The translations under genes were made by a program, and so were the position numbers. Positions 38,261 through 47,391 of a DNA stretch of 64,000 nucleotides are shown here, piece by piece (positions within the stretch are counted from its first letter, which is position 1; every line of letters starts with the position of its first letter). Origin of the DNA: Alphaproteobacteria bacterium (lineage in GTDB: Bacteria > Pseudomonadota > Alphaproteobacteria > TMED109); assembly GCA_022825235.1 (NCBI GenBank), contig JAJDYI010000007.1:1-64000 (forward strand), in the 5' to 3' direction. The notes below the pieces were generated by a model. That model made no database searches. It was given only the letters and a program-made list of their open reading frames with translations, and was not told where the DNA came from.

Positions 38261-39180
38261 CCCAGATTTCTGCAGCGCTGGTCAAGCAGCTTCGAGAGAA
38301 AACCGGCTCCGGCATGATGGACTGCAAGCGCGCGCTGGCGGAAACCGACGGCGATCTGGAGGCGGCACAGGACTGGCTGCGCGCAAAGGGTATCGCCGGA
38401 GCCGAGAAGAAGGCGGGGCGGGCTGCCGCCGAGGGACTGGTGGGTCTCCGTGTGGACGGCAACCGGGCGGCATTGGTTGAAGTCAATGCCGAAACCGACT
38501 TTGTCGCGCGGAATGCAGAATTCCAGGCCTTTGTTCGCGAGGTTGCCGAGGCAGGGCTGGACGCCGGCGGTGACGTCGAGGTGCTTGCTGCGTCGCGGTT
38601 GGCCGGGGGCGCGACGGTAGCCGAGCGGGCGATCGAGGTGAGCGCCCGCACCGGCGAGAACATTGTGGTGCGCCGCACCGAGTCGGTCGCGATCGAGCGC
38701 GGACTGATCGGGAGCTACATGCACGGTTCCGTCGTGCCTGGCCTCGGACGCATCGGGACGCTGGTCGCGGTTGAGACCGACGGGGATCCGGTCGGCCTTG
38801 AAGAGTGCGTCAAGCAGCTTGCCATGCATGTGGCCGCCGCCAGGCCGCAGGCAATCCGTCGCGACGACCTCGATCCCGCATTGATCGAGCGGGAGCGGGC
38901 CGTGCTCCTGGAACAGGCGAGGGAAAGCGGCCGGCCGGACCATATCATCGAGAAGATGGTCGATGGCCGGATGCGAAAGTTCTATGGCGAGGTGGTGCTC
39001 ACCGAGCAGGTGTGGGTCATCGACAACAAGACAAAGGTCAGCGATGCCCTCGCCTCGGCCGCGAAGGAAGCGGGAGTAGGGGCTGAACTGTCCGGCCTCG
39101 CCTGTCTCGTGCTCGGTGAGGGCGTCGAGAAGCGGGAGTCCAATCTGGCCGCCGAGGTTGCCGGTACGCTCAAGGGATGA
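38257..39180 (+). CDS. tsf: Elongation factor Ts
   Basis: EF-Ts exchanges nucleotide on EF-Tu. It has 307 residues. The N-terminal UBA-like domain (LVKQLREKTGSGMMDCKRAL) is followed by the core dimerisation domains, with the TDFVARN motif that contacts EF-Tu at about residues 80-86 and the coiled-coil-like KFYGEVVLTEQ segment near the end. It overlaps rpsB by four bases, which is the universal rpsB-tsf arrangement. Confidence 0.97.
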   Translation: MTQISAALVKQLREKTGSGMMDCKRALAETDGDLEAAQDWLRAKGIAGAEKKAGRAAAEGLVGLRVDGNRAALVEVNAETDFVARNAEFQAFVREVAEAGLDAGGDVEVLAASRLAGGATVAERAIEVSARTGENIVVRRTESVAIERGLIGSYMHGSVVPGLGRIGTLVAVETDGDPVGLEECVKQLAMHVAAARPQAIRRDDLDPALIERERAVLLEQARESGRPDHIIEKMVDGRMRKFYGEVVLTEQVWVIDNKTKVSDALASAAKEAGVGAELSGLACLVLGEGVEKRESNLAAEVAGTLKG

Positions 39181-39214
39181 TCGGCCCGGCGATCGCCGGT
39201 GGTGAAGGGGACCG

Positions 39215-40048
39215 ATGGGCGCGAGCAGAGGGACCAGGGCGAAAACGGTAGCGCTCCCGCCGGGGCCGTACTATCGCCGGGTGCTGGTGAAGCTGTCCGG
39301 TGAGGCTTTCGCAGGTCCGCAGGGCTACGGGATCGACGGCGAGAAGGTAAGCCACATCGCCAGAGAGGTACGGTCGGTCTACCGCCTCGGCGTCCAGGTC
39401 TGCATTGTGATCGGGGCGGGCAATATTTTCCGCGGCGCAGAGAGCAAGCTGCAGTACCTTGACCGTCCCACGGCGGACGAAATGGGAATGCTGGCGACCG
39501 TCATCAACGGACTGGCGCTGCACAGCGCCCTGCGGGCACACAACATCAAGGCGCACGTGATGTCCGCAATTTCCATGCCGGAGATTTGCCAGCCATTCGT
39601 GCGCTGGCAGGCGCACACCTATCTTGAACAATCAGAGGTGCTGGTGTGCGCCGCAGGCACCGGGTCCCCGCTGTTTACCACCGATACTGCGGCCGCCGTA
39701 CGTGCAGCGGAACTGCGGTGCGACGCGATCTTCAAGGGAACGCAGGTGGACGGGGTCTACGATTCCGATCCGCATCGCAACCCGAACGCCAGGCGATTTC
39801 CATGGATATCGTACCAACATGCCCTTGCAAAGAATCTCAAGGTGATGGATTCGGCCGCGCTGTCGATCGCCCGGGACGCAAAGATCCCAATCCTGGTCTT
39901 CTCCCTTGAAGGGACCAATGCACTTGTCGATGCCGTGCAGGGCCAAGGGACGTTTACGATGGTCAGCGACGAGCCACGCCACTTGGTGCTGCACGACCGG
40001 CGGGTCGGCGAGAAGGCCTTCGGTATGATGGGCGCTGAGGAAGGCTGA
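39215..40048 (+). CDS. pyrH: Uridylate kinase
   Basis: PyrH phosphorylates UMP to UDP. It belongs to the amino-acid kinase fold and has 277 residues, longer than the usual 235-245 because of an extra N-terminal 18 residues and a C-terminal tail after FTMVSDEP. Motifs are VLVKLSGEAF, VIGAGNIFRG, the TADEMGMLATVINGLAL stretch and GTGSPLFTTDTAA. GAAGGGG precedes the ATG. It sits in the invariable tsf-pyrH-frr order. Confidence 0.95.
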   Translation: MGASRGTRAKTVALPPGPYYRRVLVKLSGEAFAGPQGYGIDGEKVSHIAREVRSVYRLGVQVCIVIGAGNIFRGAESKLQYLDRPTADEMGMLATVINGLALHSALRAHNIKAHVMSAISMPEICQPFVRWQAHTYLEQSEVLVCAAGTGSPLFTTDTAAAVRAAELRCDAIFKGTQVDGVYDSDPHRNPNARRFPWISYQHALAKNLKVMDSAALSIARDAKIPILVFSLEGTNALVDAVQGQGTFTMVSDEPRHLVLHDRRVGEKAFGMMGAEEG

Positions 40049-40053
40049 CTACC

Positions 40054-40611
40054 ATGACCGATTCGAATCTCGCCGACGCCAAACGACGCATGGAAGGCGC
40101 CATTCGTGTTCTCAAGGAAGAGTTCTCCGGGCTACGCTCCGGGCGCGCCCACACGAGCCTGCTGGAACCCATCCAGGTCGAAGCGTACGGACAGACCATG
40201 CGGCTTGCCGAGGTGGCGACCGTTGGCGCACCGGAAGCACGACTCCTGACCGTCCAGGTATGGGACCAGGGCAACGTCAAGGCAGCCGAGCGGGCCATCC
40301 GTGAATCGGATCTCGGGCTCAATCCCATCACGGAAGGAACCCTCCTCCGGGTTCCGCTGCCGGAACTGACGGAAGACCGGCGCAAGGAGTTCGCAAGGAC
40401 TGCTGACCGGTATGCCGAGCAGGCCCGGGTTGCCATTCGAAATGTCCGCCAGCACGTGATGCAGGGTCTTCGCAACGCGCAGCGGGAGGGAACGCTGTCG
40501 GAGGACGAGCACCGTCGAGAAGGCGATGAGGTGCAGAAACTTACCGATGATTTTGTCGGGCAGGTCGACCAGTTGGTAGCAGTCAAGCGGCAGGAAATTC
40601 TGCAGGTGTGA
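40054..40611 (+). CDS. frr: Ribosome recycling factor
   Basis: RRF splits the post-termination ribosome with EF-G. It has 185 residues, normal length: the three-helix bundle plus head domain, with the LRSGRAHTSLLEPIQVEAYG segment and the VRNxR-like stretch (IRNVRQHV). It starts 5 bases after pyrH and overlaps uppS (GTGA). Confidence 0.97.
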   Translation: MTDSNLADAKRRMEGAIRVLKEEFSGLRSGRAHTSLLEPIQVEAYGQTMRLAEVATVGAPEARLLTVQVWDQGNVKAAERAIRESDLGLNPITEGTLLRVPLPELTEDRRKEFARTADRYAEQARVAIRNVRQHVMQGLRNAQREGTLSEDEHRREGDEVQKLTDDFVGQVDQLVAVKRQEILQV

Positions 40612-41366
40612 TTCGGAAGACCGGCCCTCGAGTTCCGGAGGGCGCGCGGGCCGATCAGCCCACCGGGAGCCCTGCGCACGTTGCCGTGATCATGGACGGC
40701 AATGGCCGTTGGGCCGTGCAGCGCGGGTTGGCCCGTGTCGACGGACATCGGAAGGGCGCGGATGCCGTTCGCGAGACGATTGCCGGCGCAATCGCCTGCG
40801 ATGTGCGCTATCTGACGCTCTACGCGTTCTCAACCGAGAACTGGAAGCGGCCCCGCAGCGAGATCGAGGTGCTGATGTCGCTCATGGTCCGGCATGTGCA
40901 TTCCGAAATGGAGGCACTGGCGGAACAGAACGTGCGGGTGACGTTTATCGGTGAGCGGGCGCAGCTTCCGGCGGAGGTGTCGGAAGGCATGGAGATGTTG
41001 GAGGACCACACATCCTCGAATGACGGCCTGCAGGTGATCGTCGGACTGAACTACAGCGGTCGCAGCGAGCTGGCCTGGGCATTTCGCCAGCTGCTTCGGG
41101 ACGCCATCGAAAGGCATATCGATCCCTCGGACCTGAACGAGAGAGATCTCGGCCAACGGCTGATGACCGCCGGCGTGCCGGATCCCGACCTCGTGATCCG
41201 AACGGGGGGTGAGCACCGGATTTCCAATTTCCTATTGTGGCAGATCGCGTACTCCGAACTGTATTTCACGTCCATTCTCTGGCCGGATTTCACCCGCCAG
41301 GACTTTCAGAACGCGATCGCGGCATATACGTGCAGGCGACGCCGGTTCGGCGGGATCGATGCGTAG
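40608..41366 (+). CDS. uppS: Isoprenyl transferase (undecaprenyl diphosphate synthase)
   Basis: UppS makes the C55 carrier lipid for peptidoglycan and O-antigen by cis-addition of isopentenyl diphosphate. It has 252 residues. The catalytic aspartate is in VIMDGNGRWA, the STENWKRP segment is intact, and the C-terminal RTGGEHRISNFLLWQ and ELYFTSILWPDF motifs bind diphosphate and IPP. The start is GTG at 40608; the first 25 residues are not conserved in homologues. Confidence 0.96.
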   Translation: MIRKTGPRVPEGARADQPTGSPAHVAVIMDGNGRWAVQRGLARVDGHRKGADAVRETIAGAIACDVRYLTLYAFSTENWKRPRSEIEVLMSLMVRHVHSEMEALAEQNVRVTFIGERAQLPAEVSEGMEMLEDHTSSNDGLQVIVGLNYSGRSELAWAFRQLLRDAIERHIDPSDLNERDLGQRLMTAGVPDPDLVIRTGGEHRISNFLLWQIAYSELYFTSILWPDFTRQDFQNAIAAYTCRRRRFGGIDA

Positions 41367-42153
41367 GGCCGCCCGGGTGGAACTGGCTGTCCGCATGGCG
41401 TCAGCGGCTGTGCTGGTGCCCCTTGCACTGGTTCCGGCGTGGACGGGTGGATGGCCGCTGGCGCTGCTGCTCATCCTGGCGGGCTGGAGAATCGTTTTCG
41501 AATGGTTCTACATGCAGGGTAAACGTGGCCTGGCGGCGCAGCTTCCGGCATCCGGCGCTGCTGCCGGGGGCCTAGCGGCTTACTTCTTCGCAGGCCCCGT
41601 TGCAGCCGTCGCTGCTGCGTGCTTGGGCGCCGTCACCGGCAGGATCGTACGCGAGGGGTTCGCCCGAACGCTTCACCGAGGACTGCTCGGCATCGCGTTG
41701 CTTACTGTTCCGCTGGTACTGCTCTGGGAGCTTCGGGAGATCGGCGAGGACGGGCGCGACCTCTTGCTGTGGTGCCTGCTGGTCGTGTGGACCACCGATA
41801 CCTTCGCGTTTCTGTGCGGACGCGTCCTGCGGGGCCGGCTTCTGATACCTGCGATCAGCCCCGCCAAGACCTGGAGCGGCCTGTTCGGCGGCATCTTCGC
41901 GGCCGGTGTCGTGGGCGGCTACGCCGGGATACTGCTAGGATTTCCTGCCGAAACCGCCGCGCTCAGCGCAGTTTGCGTGGGGATGGCCACGATCACGGGT
42001 GACCTTGTCATGAGCGCGGTCAAGCGCACGCACGGATGCAAGGACACCGGCCGGCTGATACCTGGCCATGGCGGGGTTCTCGACCGTGTCGACGGGCTCC
42101 TGTTTGGCGTGACGCTCGTGGCAATCTGGAAGCTGATCGTCGAAGGGGCCTGA
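41359..42153 (+). CDS. cdsA: Phosphatidate cytidylyltransferase
   Basis: CdsA converts phosphatidic acid and CTP to CDP-diacylglycerol. It has 264 residues and multiple transmembrane helices. The family signature is spread over ISPAKTWSG and the KRTHGCKDTGRLIPGHGG segment followed by VLDRVDGLL. The start at 41359 (MRRAARV) overlaps uppS by eight bases; the long upstream frame is inside uppS. Confidence 0.95.
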   Translation: MRRAARVELAVRMASAAVLVPLALVPAWTGGWPLALLLILAGWRIVFEWFYMQGKRGLAAQLPASGAAAGGLAAYFFAGPVAAVAAACLGAVTGRIVREGFARTLHRGLLGIALLTVPLVLLWELREIGEDGRDLLLWCLLVVWTTDTFAFLCGRVLRGRLLIPAISPAKTWSGLFGGIFAAGVVGGYAGILLGFPAETAALSAVCVGMATITGDLVMSAVKRTHGCKDTGRLIPGHGGVLDRVDGLLFGVTLVAIWKLIVEGA

Positions 42154-42154
42154 A

Positions 42155-43318
42155 GTGGGACCACCGGGAAAGGCGATCACGGTGCTCGGCTCCACCGGCT
42201 CTGTGGGGCAAAGTACCGTAAGCCTGCTGCTTGAGCATCCGGAGCGCTGGGAGGTCGTGGCGCTCGCTGCCGGCAGCAACGCGGCGAGGCTGGCGGAACA
42301 GGCCCGGGCGCTGGGCGCCCGGTATGCGGCGATCGCTGACCAGAGCCAGGCCAAGGTTCTCCAGGATGAACTCGCCGGGACCGGGATCGAGGTCGGCGCC
42401 GGCGAGGACGCCGTCGTCGAGGCCGGTGCGCGCCCGGCGGAATGGGTCATGGCGGCGATCGGCGGTGCCGCGGGCCTGGCGCCCACGGCGAAGGCCCTTG
42501 AACGAGGCGCCACGGTGGCACTAGCCAACAAGGAAAGCATGGTGTGTGCCGGGACCCTGCTCAAGCGTACGGCAGCCCGGTCAGGGGCCAGCATCATTCC
42601 GGTCGATTCCGAGCACAGCGCAATATTCCAGGTATTCGACGCAGGTCGGCCGGAACGGGTGCGGGCCGTCGTCCTGACTGCATCCGGAGGACCGTTCCTG
42701 GACCGCAGCGTGGACAGCCTCGCATCCGTCACGCCGGCAGACGCCGTCGCACATCCGGTATGGGACATGGGCGCCAAGATTTCCGTGGATTCGGCGACGA
42801 TGATGAACAAGGGGCTCGAGCTGATCGAGGCCGCGCACCTGTTTCCGGTGCAACCCGAGCAGCTTGACGTCCTGATCCATCCGCAATCCATCGTCCATGG
42901 GCTGGTTGAGTACGTGGACGGTACCCTGTGTGCCGTCCTGGGCATCCCGGACATGCGGGTACCCATTGCGTGCGCACTGGCGTGGCCCGACCGCATGGAG
43001 CTGGAACTGCCTCGCCTCGACCTGGCTGATCACGGCCAACTCACGTTCCGGAAGCCTGACCCGGACCGATTCCCGGCGCTCCGGATCGCGCGGGAAGCCT
43101 TGCAACAAGGCGGGTCGGCGCCTACGATCCTGAATGCGGCCAACGAAGAAGCGGTTGCCGCGTTTCTTCGCGGCGCGCTCCCGTTTTCAAGAATTACCGC
43201 CGTGTCCGAGGAAGTCCTCGCGACGCTCCCGGATACTCCCATTGATGACTTCAATGCTGTCGTCGCGGTCGACGCTCGGGCCCGTGCGTCCGCCCGTGCT
43301 TTGACCGGCGTGCATTAG
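42155..43318 (+). CDS. dxr: 1-deoxy-D-xylulose 5-phosphate reductoisomerase
   Basis: Dxr commits carbon to the MEP isoprenoid pathway, making MEP with NADPH. It has 387 residues. The NADPH motif VLGSTGSVGQST is near the start; ALANKESMV, the VDSEHSAIFQ metal/substrate segment and MGAKISVDSATMMNKGLE are present, and NAANEEAVAAF lies near the end. The start is GTG at 42155, one base after the cdsA stop. Its product supplies the UppS pathway upstream. Confidence 0.96.
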   Translation: MGPPGKAITVLGSTGSVGQSTVSLLLEHPERWEVVALAAGSNAARLAEQARALGARYAAIADQSQAKVLQDELAGTGIEVGAGEDAVVEAGARPAEWVMAAIGGAAGLAPTAKALERGATVALANKESMVCAGTLLKRTAARSGASIIPVDSEHSAIFQVFDAGRPERVRAVVLTASGGPFLDRSVDSLASVTPADAVAHPVWDMGAKISVDSATMMNKGLELIEAAHLFPVQPEQLDVLIHPQSIVHGLVEYVDGTLCAVLGIPDMRVPIACALAWPDRMELELPRLDLADHGQLTFRKPDPDRFPALRIAREALQQGGSAPTILNAANEEAVAAFLRGALPFSRITAVSEEVLATLPDTPIDDFNAVVAVDARARASARALTGVH

Positions 43319-43332
43319 GGTTCACAGCGTCC

Positions 43333-44433
43333 GTGCTTTCATCCCTGCTCTGGTTCCTGTTGGTGCTCTGCATCGTCGTGTTCGTCCACGAACTCGGGCA
43401 TTACCTGATCGCTCGCTGGAACGGCGCCAAGGTGGAGGTCTTCTCGATCGGGTTTGGACGCGAGTTGGTCGGCGTCACTGATCGGGCGGGCACACGATGG
43501 CGTCTCAGCGTCATTCCGCTCGGCGGGTATGTCCGCTTCCCGAATCCGCCGGATCAAGCAGACGGCGATGCGGACGTTCCGGAGGTTCCGGACGAGAGCC
43601 TGCAGGCGCATGCGCCGGTGCGGCGCATCGCCATTCTGGCGGCGGGTCCGGGGGCTAACTTCCTGTTTGCCGTCATGGTGTTTTTCGGGTTGATTCTGAC
43701 GTTCGGGAAGACTGGCGTCTCGAACACTGTCGAACAGGTCCTCCCGGACAGTGCGGCCGAGAGCGCGGGCATTCTGGCGGGAGACCGTATTCTGTCCATC
43801 GACGGGCAGACGGTCACGCGCGCCCAGGAGATTCGTGACGCCGTCAGCCCGTATCCCGGGACCGCGCTCACGTTTGTCATCGACCGCGATGGTCGGGTGA
43901 TGGAACTGGACGTGACGCCGGTGGCGGTGGACTGGACCGATCCGCTGGGCACGGTCCACAGGGTCGGCCGAGTCGGGGTGGCCCTGGCCCGGCCAGAGCG
44001 CGAGCCGGCCACGATGCTGGAAGCCGCGCGGGATGCCGTCGGTGAGACGTGGTACCTGACGAGTTCCGTACTGCGGGCCTTCGGCGAGATCCTGACGGGG
44101 CGCCGCAGCACGGACGAGCTGGGCGGTCCGGTGATGATCGCGCAGGTGTCGGGAGACTTCGCTGAGCAGGGGCTGCTCCCGCTGCTTGGTTTCATCGCAT
44201 TCCTTTCCGTCAATCTCGGGATCATCAACCTGTTCCCGATTCCGATGCTGGATGGCGGACAGATCGTCGTCGCGGTAGCCGAACTCGCCCGCGGGCGGAG
44301 GCTCAGTCAGCGTTTCATGTACTGGTTTCAGATGACGGGGCTCGTGACAGTCGGGGGCCTCATGTTGTTCGTCATCGCCAATGACCTGAGCCGTCCCAGC
44401 GTGCTGAATTTCGTAGGTGGACTGTTCCAATGA
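43333..44433 (+). CDS. rseP: RIP metalloprotease RseP
   Basis: An intramembrane site-2 zinc protease, which in other bacteria cleaves anti-sigma factors and remnant signal peptides. It has 366 residues: HEXXH at residues 19-23 (HELGH) in the first helix, a single PDZ-like domain (about 125-200; two are common in gammaproteobacteria), and the third zinc ligand in PIPMLDGGQ. The start is GTG at 43333. It lies directly before bamA, overlapping it by four bases. Confidence 0.94.
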   Translation: MLSSLLWFLLVLCIVVFVHELGHYLIARWNGAKVEVFSIGFGRELVGVTDRAGTRWRLSVIPLGGYVRFPNPPDQADGDADVPEVPDESLQAHAPVRRIAILAAGPGANFLFAVMVFFGLILTFGKTGVSNTVEQVLPDSAAESAGILAGDRILSIDGQTVTRAQEIRDAVSPYPGTALTFVIDRDGRVMELDVTPVAVDWTDPLGTVHRVGRVGVALARPEREPATMLEAARDAVGETWYLTSSVLRAFGEILTGRRSTDELGGPVMIAQVSGDFAEQGLLPLLGFIAFLSVNLGIINLFPIPMLDGGQIVVAVAELARGRRLSQRFMYWFQMTGLVTVGGLMLFVIANDLSRPSVLNFVGGLFQ

Positions 44434-46739
44434 TGGGATGTCGTCTTGCCCCGTTCTCCGGGCTCCTTCTCATCGCCGGTATCGTCCTGCTGCTCGGCGG
44501 GCCAAGTGCTGCAGATGCGCAGGACAGCCCGATCAGTGACATCCGGATCGAGGGCAACCAGCGGATCGAGGACTCTACGATCCTGTCGAACCTGACCGTA
44601 CGCGCCGGCCAGCAGATTGAGCCCGGCAGCCCGTTCGACCCGCTGCTCCTCGACACCGCCCTGAAATCGCTCTTCGAGACAGGGCTGTTCGCCGACGTCA
44701 CGCTAGCCCGCGAGGGCACCACACTGATCGTGCGGGTGGTGGAGAACCCGATCGTTAACCAGGTGGTGTTCGAAGGCAATCAGAGGGTTGAAGACGAAGA
44801 CCTCGCCAGCGAAATCACCCTGCGTCAACGCACCGTCTTCACGCGCAGTCGAGCCCGTACTGATCAGGAGCGCCTCCTCACCGTCTATCGCCGGAGCGGC
44901 CGGTTCGGGGCATCGGTCGTGCCAAAGGTCATTCTCCTGGACCAGAACCGGGTCAACGTGATCTTCGAAATCGATGAAGGGCCACTCACGGGAATCGAGA
45001 GTATCAATTTTGTCGGCAACCGCCGCTTCAGCGATGGCGACCTGCGGGACGTGATGCGCACGCGCGAAAGCCGCTGGTGGCGGTTTCTGTCATCGAGTGA
45101 CCGGTACGACCCTGATCAACTTGCCTTCGACGAGGAGCTGCTCCGCCGTCACTACTTCGACCGGGGGTACCTCCGCTTCAGGATCCTGTCCTCGGCCGCC
45201 GAGCTGCTGCCTGACGGGGACGCCTTCCTGATCACGATCGCCGTCGACGAGGGGAACCGCTACACCATCAGCGAAACCTCCGCGAGCTCGGAGCTGCCCG
45301 AGGTGGATGTCGAGCCCTTGCAGGATCTCATCGAGACCGAGGTCGGAGACGATTACAGCCGCAGCGCCATCCAGGACACGATCGGCATCCTGTCGGACGC
45401 CGTGGTAACGGCGGGATTTCCGTTCGTCCAGGTCGATGTCGAACCGGAAATCGATGAGGAAGCGAAGACGGTCGCGCTGCACTACCGGCTGAGCGAGGGC
45501 GAGCGGCTCTACGTTGATCGCATCGAAATCAGGGGGAACGTCCGCACGCTTGACCACGTGGTCCGTCGGTACCTTCGCCTGTCCGAAGGGGATCCCCTGA
45601 ATCGGGGTCTGCTCGCTCGCTCGCGGACGCTGATCGGAAACCTCGGCTTCTTCTCCGACGTGCAGTTCCAGGAAGTGCCCGGGAGCGCCGCCGATCAGCG
45701 GAACGTCGAGCTGACCGTGGAGGAACGCTCCACCGGCGAAATCAGCTTTGGTCTGGGGTACTCGACCAGCCGCGGCGCGATCGGAAACATCTCGCTTCGC
45801 GAGCGCAACCTTCTGGGCACCGGCAGCAGCCTGACGGTGGCCCTGGAGAACGCGCGCACGGGAGGCTTGTACAGCATCGCCTATTCCGAGCCGTACTTCC
45901 GGCAGCGCGACGTGTCCCTCAGCACCAGTGTCTTTTCCTCCAACACGGACCGGATCGGCACCGCGTACGAATCGGATGAGCAGGGTGCCCGAATCGGTTT
46001 CGGCTTCAGCCTCGGTGAGTATCTTCGTCAGCGCCTGACGTACGGCATCACATGGGTTCGGGTGACGGGCCGGGAGGAAGTTCAGGTCGATCTCGGCCGG
46101 CGGCTGATCTCCTCGATCACGTCCTCCTGGTCGTACGATCGTCGCGACAGCGCGCTGTTCCCGACCGAGGGCTACAATTTCGATCTCTCGACGACCGTCG
46201 CTGGTCTCGGTGGCGACGACCGGTACGTCCGACTGACCACGAGCGGGGGCTACTACACCGATCTCCTGCGGGACGAGTGGGTCCTGGGCCTGCTGGCCAG
46301 TGCCGGAATGATCGACGGCATCGACCAGGACGTCAGTATTTACGATCGCTTTCTGCTGGGTGACCGGAGTTTCCGCGGGTTCGAGTACGCGGGCATCGGG
46401 CCCCGCTACCTGGGGGCCAACCGCTCCAGCGGCCTCGGCGGGAACATGTTCGCGACGCTGACCGCCGAGCTAAAGGTCGATCTCGGGCTGCCACGGGAAC
46501 TCGGCATGCACGGGCGGGTGTTCGCCATCGTCGGCACCTTGACGGGCATCGACCGCGAGACGGTGGTCACCGATGGCGGTACCGTCGTGGATTCCGGCTC
46601 GGCACGGGCCTCGGCCGGCGTGGGGCTGTCTTGGAGTTCGCCCGTCGGACCGATCCGTATCGACTGGACGTCAGCGCTCGCCAAAGAGGACTACGACCGG
46701 ACGGAAACCATTCTCTTCAGCCTCGGCAGCACCTTCTGA
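44430..46739 (+). CDS. bamA: Outer membrane protein assembly factor BamA
   Basis: BamA is the central Omp85 component that inserts beta-barrel proteins into the outer membrane. It has 769 residues: a signal peptide ending near ADAQD (about residue 32), five POTRA domains (about 32-435), and a 16-strand barrel domain that includes FLLGDRSFRGFEYAGIGPR (the VRGF/Y loop motif) and ends in the C-terminal phenylalanine typical of outer membrane barrels. It is co-transcribed with rseP and skp. Confidence 0.97.
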   Translation: MMGCRLAPFSGLLLIAGIVLLLGGPSAADAQDSPISDIRIEGNQRIEDSTILSNLTVRAGQQIEPGSPFDPLLLDTALKSLFETGLFADVTLAREGTTLIVRVVENPIVNQVVFEGNQRVEDEDLASEITLRQRTVFTRSRARTDQERLLTVYRRSGRFGASVVPKVILLDQNRVNVIFEIDEGPLTGIESINFVGNRRFSDGDLRDVMRTRESRWWRFLSSSDRYDPDQLAFDEELLRRHYFDRGYLRFRILSSAAELLPDGDAFLITIAVDEGNRYTISETSASSELPEVDVEPLQDLIETEVGDDYSRSAIQDTIGILSDAVVTAGFPFVQVDVEPEIDEEAKTVALHYRLSEGERLYVDRIEIRGNVRTLDHVVRRYLRLSEGDPLNRGLLARSRTLIGNLGFFSDVQFQEVPGSAADQRNVELTVEERSTGEISFGLGYSTSRGAIGNISLRERNLLGTGSSLTVALENARTGGLYSIAYSEPYFRQRDVSLSTSVFSSNTDRIGTAYESDEQGARIGFGFSLGEYLRQRLTYGITWVRVTGREEVQVDLGRRLISSITSSWSYDRRDSALFPTEGYNFDLSTTVAGLGGDDRYVRLTTSGGYYTDLLRDEWVLGLLASAGMIDGIDQDVSIYDRFLLGDRSFRGFEYAGIGPRYLGANRSSGLGGNMFATLTAELKVDLGLPRELGMHGRVFAIVGTLTGIDRETVVTDGGTVVDSGSARASAGVGLSWSSPVGPIRIDWTSALAKEDYDRTETILFSLGSTF

Positions 46740-46776
46740 CGCCGCCCCTGCAATTTTCCTCGAAGGATCCCCCATT

Positions 46777-47385
46777 ATGCACCACGGTCTACGGCTCCTC
46801 ACCGCAGTCGCACTGGTCGCCTATGCCGCGACTGCGCACGCGCAGGAGGACAACGGCGCCGAGCCGCCCACCATTGCCGTACCCGAGAACTTCGCAATCG
46901 GTCTCATCGATATCAACCGGATTTTTCGTCTCTCGACAGCCCTGAACGGCGTACGGGAAGAGGTCGGTGCGCGTGAGCAGCGCTACCGCGAGGAAATCAC
47001 GGCTGCTGAGGAGCGCCTGCGCCAGCAGCAAGAGGAGCTGTCGCAGAAGCGCGGCGTCCTTTCCCCCCAGGAATACGCCGTCGAGGAGGCCAGTTTCCGG
47101 GGCGAGGTCGAGAATCTGCAGAAGCGGGTGAACGAGCGGAATCAGGAACTCCAGGAAATCATGGCCCAGAGTCAGCAGCAGGTGCAGGAAGAAACGGTTC
47201 GCATCGTGGCCGAGATCGCACTCGAACGGAATTTCGCGCTGGTCTTCGATGCCTCGCAGCTGGTGATCGCCGCCGAACAGATCAACATCTCGGACGAAGT
47301 GGTCGAACGGCTCAATGAACGGTTTCCAAGCCTCGAGATTCCTGAAGCCGGTTCCATGGAGGAGGCTGAGGACGGGGACGGTTGA
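46777..47385 (+). CDS. skp: Periplasmic chaperone Skp/OmpH
   Basis: Skp holds unfolded outer membrane proteins in the periplasm. It has 202 residues: a signal peptide cleaved after AHAQ (about residue 22), a beta-strand start (FAIGLIDINRIF), and a long coiled coil (about 60-145) rich in E, Q and R. It then closes with ALVFDASQLVIAA, which matches the OmpH C-terminal strand. The start is ATG at 46777 with GAAGGA upstream. It sits in the classic bamA-skp-lpxD order. Confidence 0.93.
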   Translation: MHHGLRLLTAVALVAYAATAHAQEDNGAEPPTIAVPENFAIGLIDINRIFRLSTALNGVREEVGAREQRYREEITAAEERLRQQQEELSQKRGVLSPQEYAVEEASFRGEVENLQKRVNERNQELQEIMAQSQQQVQEETVRIVAEIALERNFALVFDASQLVIAAEQINISDEVVERLNERFPSLEIPEAGSMEEAEDGDG

Positions 47386-47391
47386 GGGACG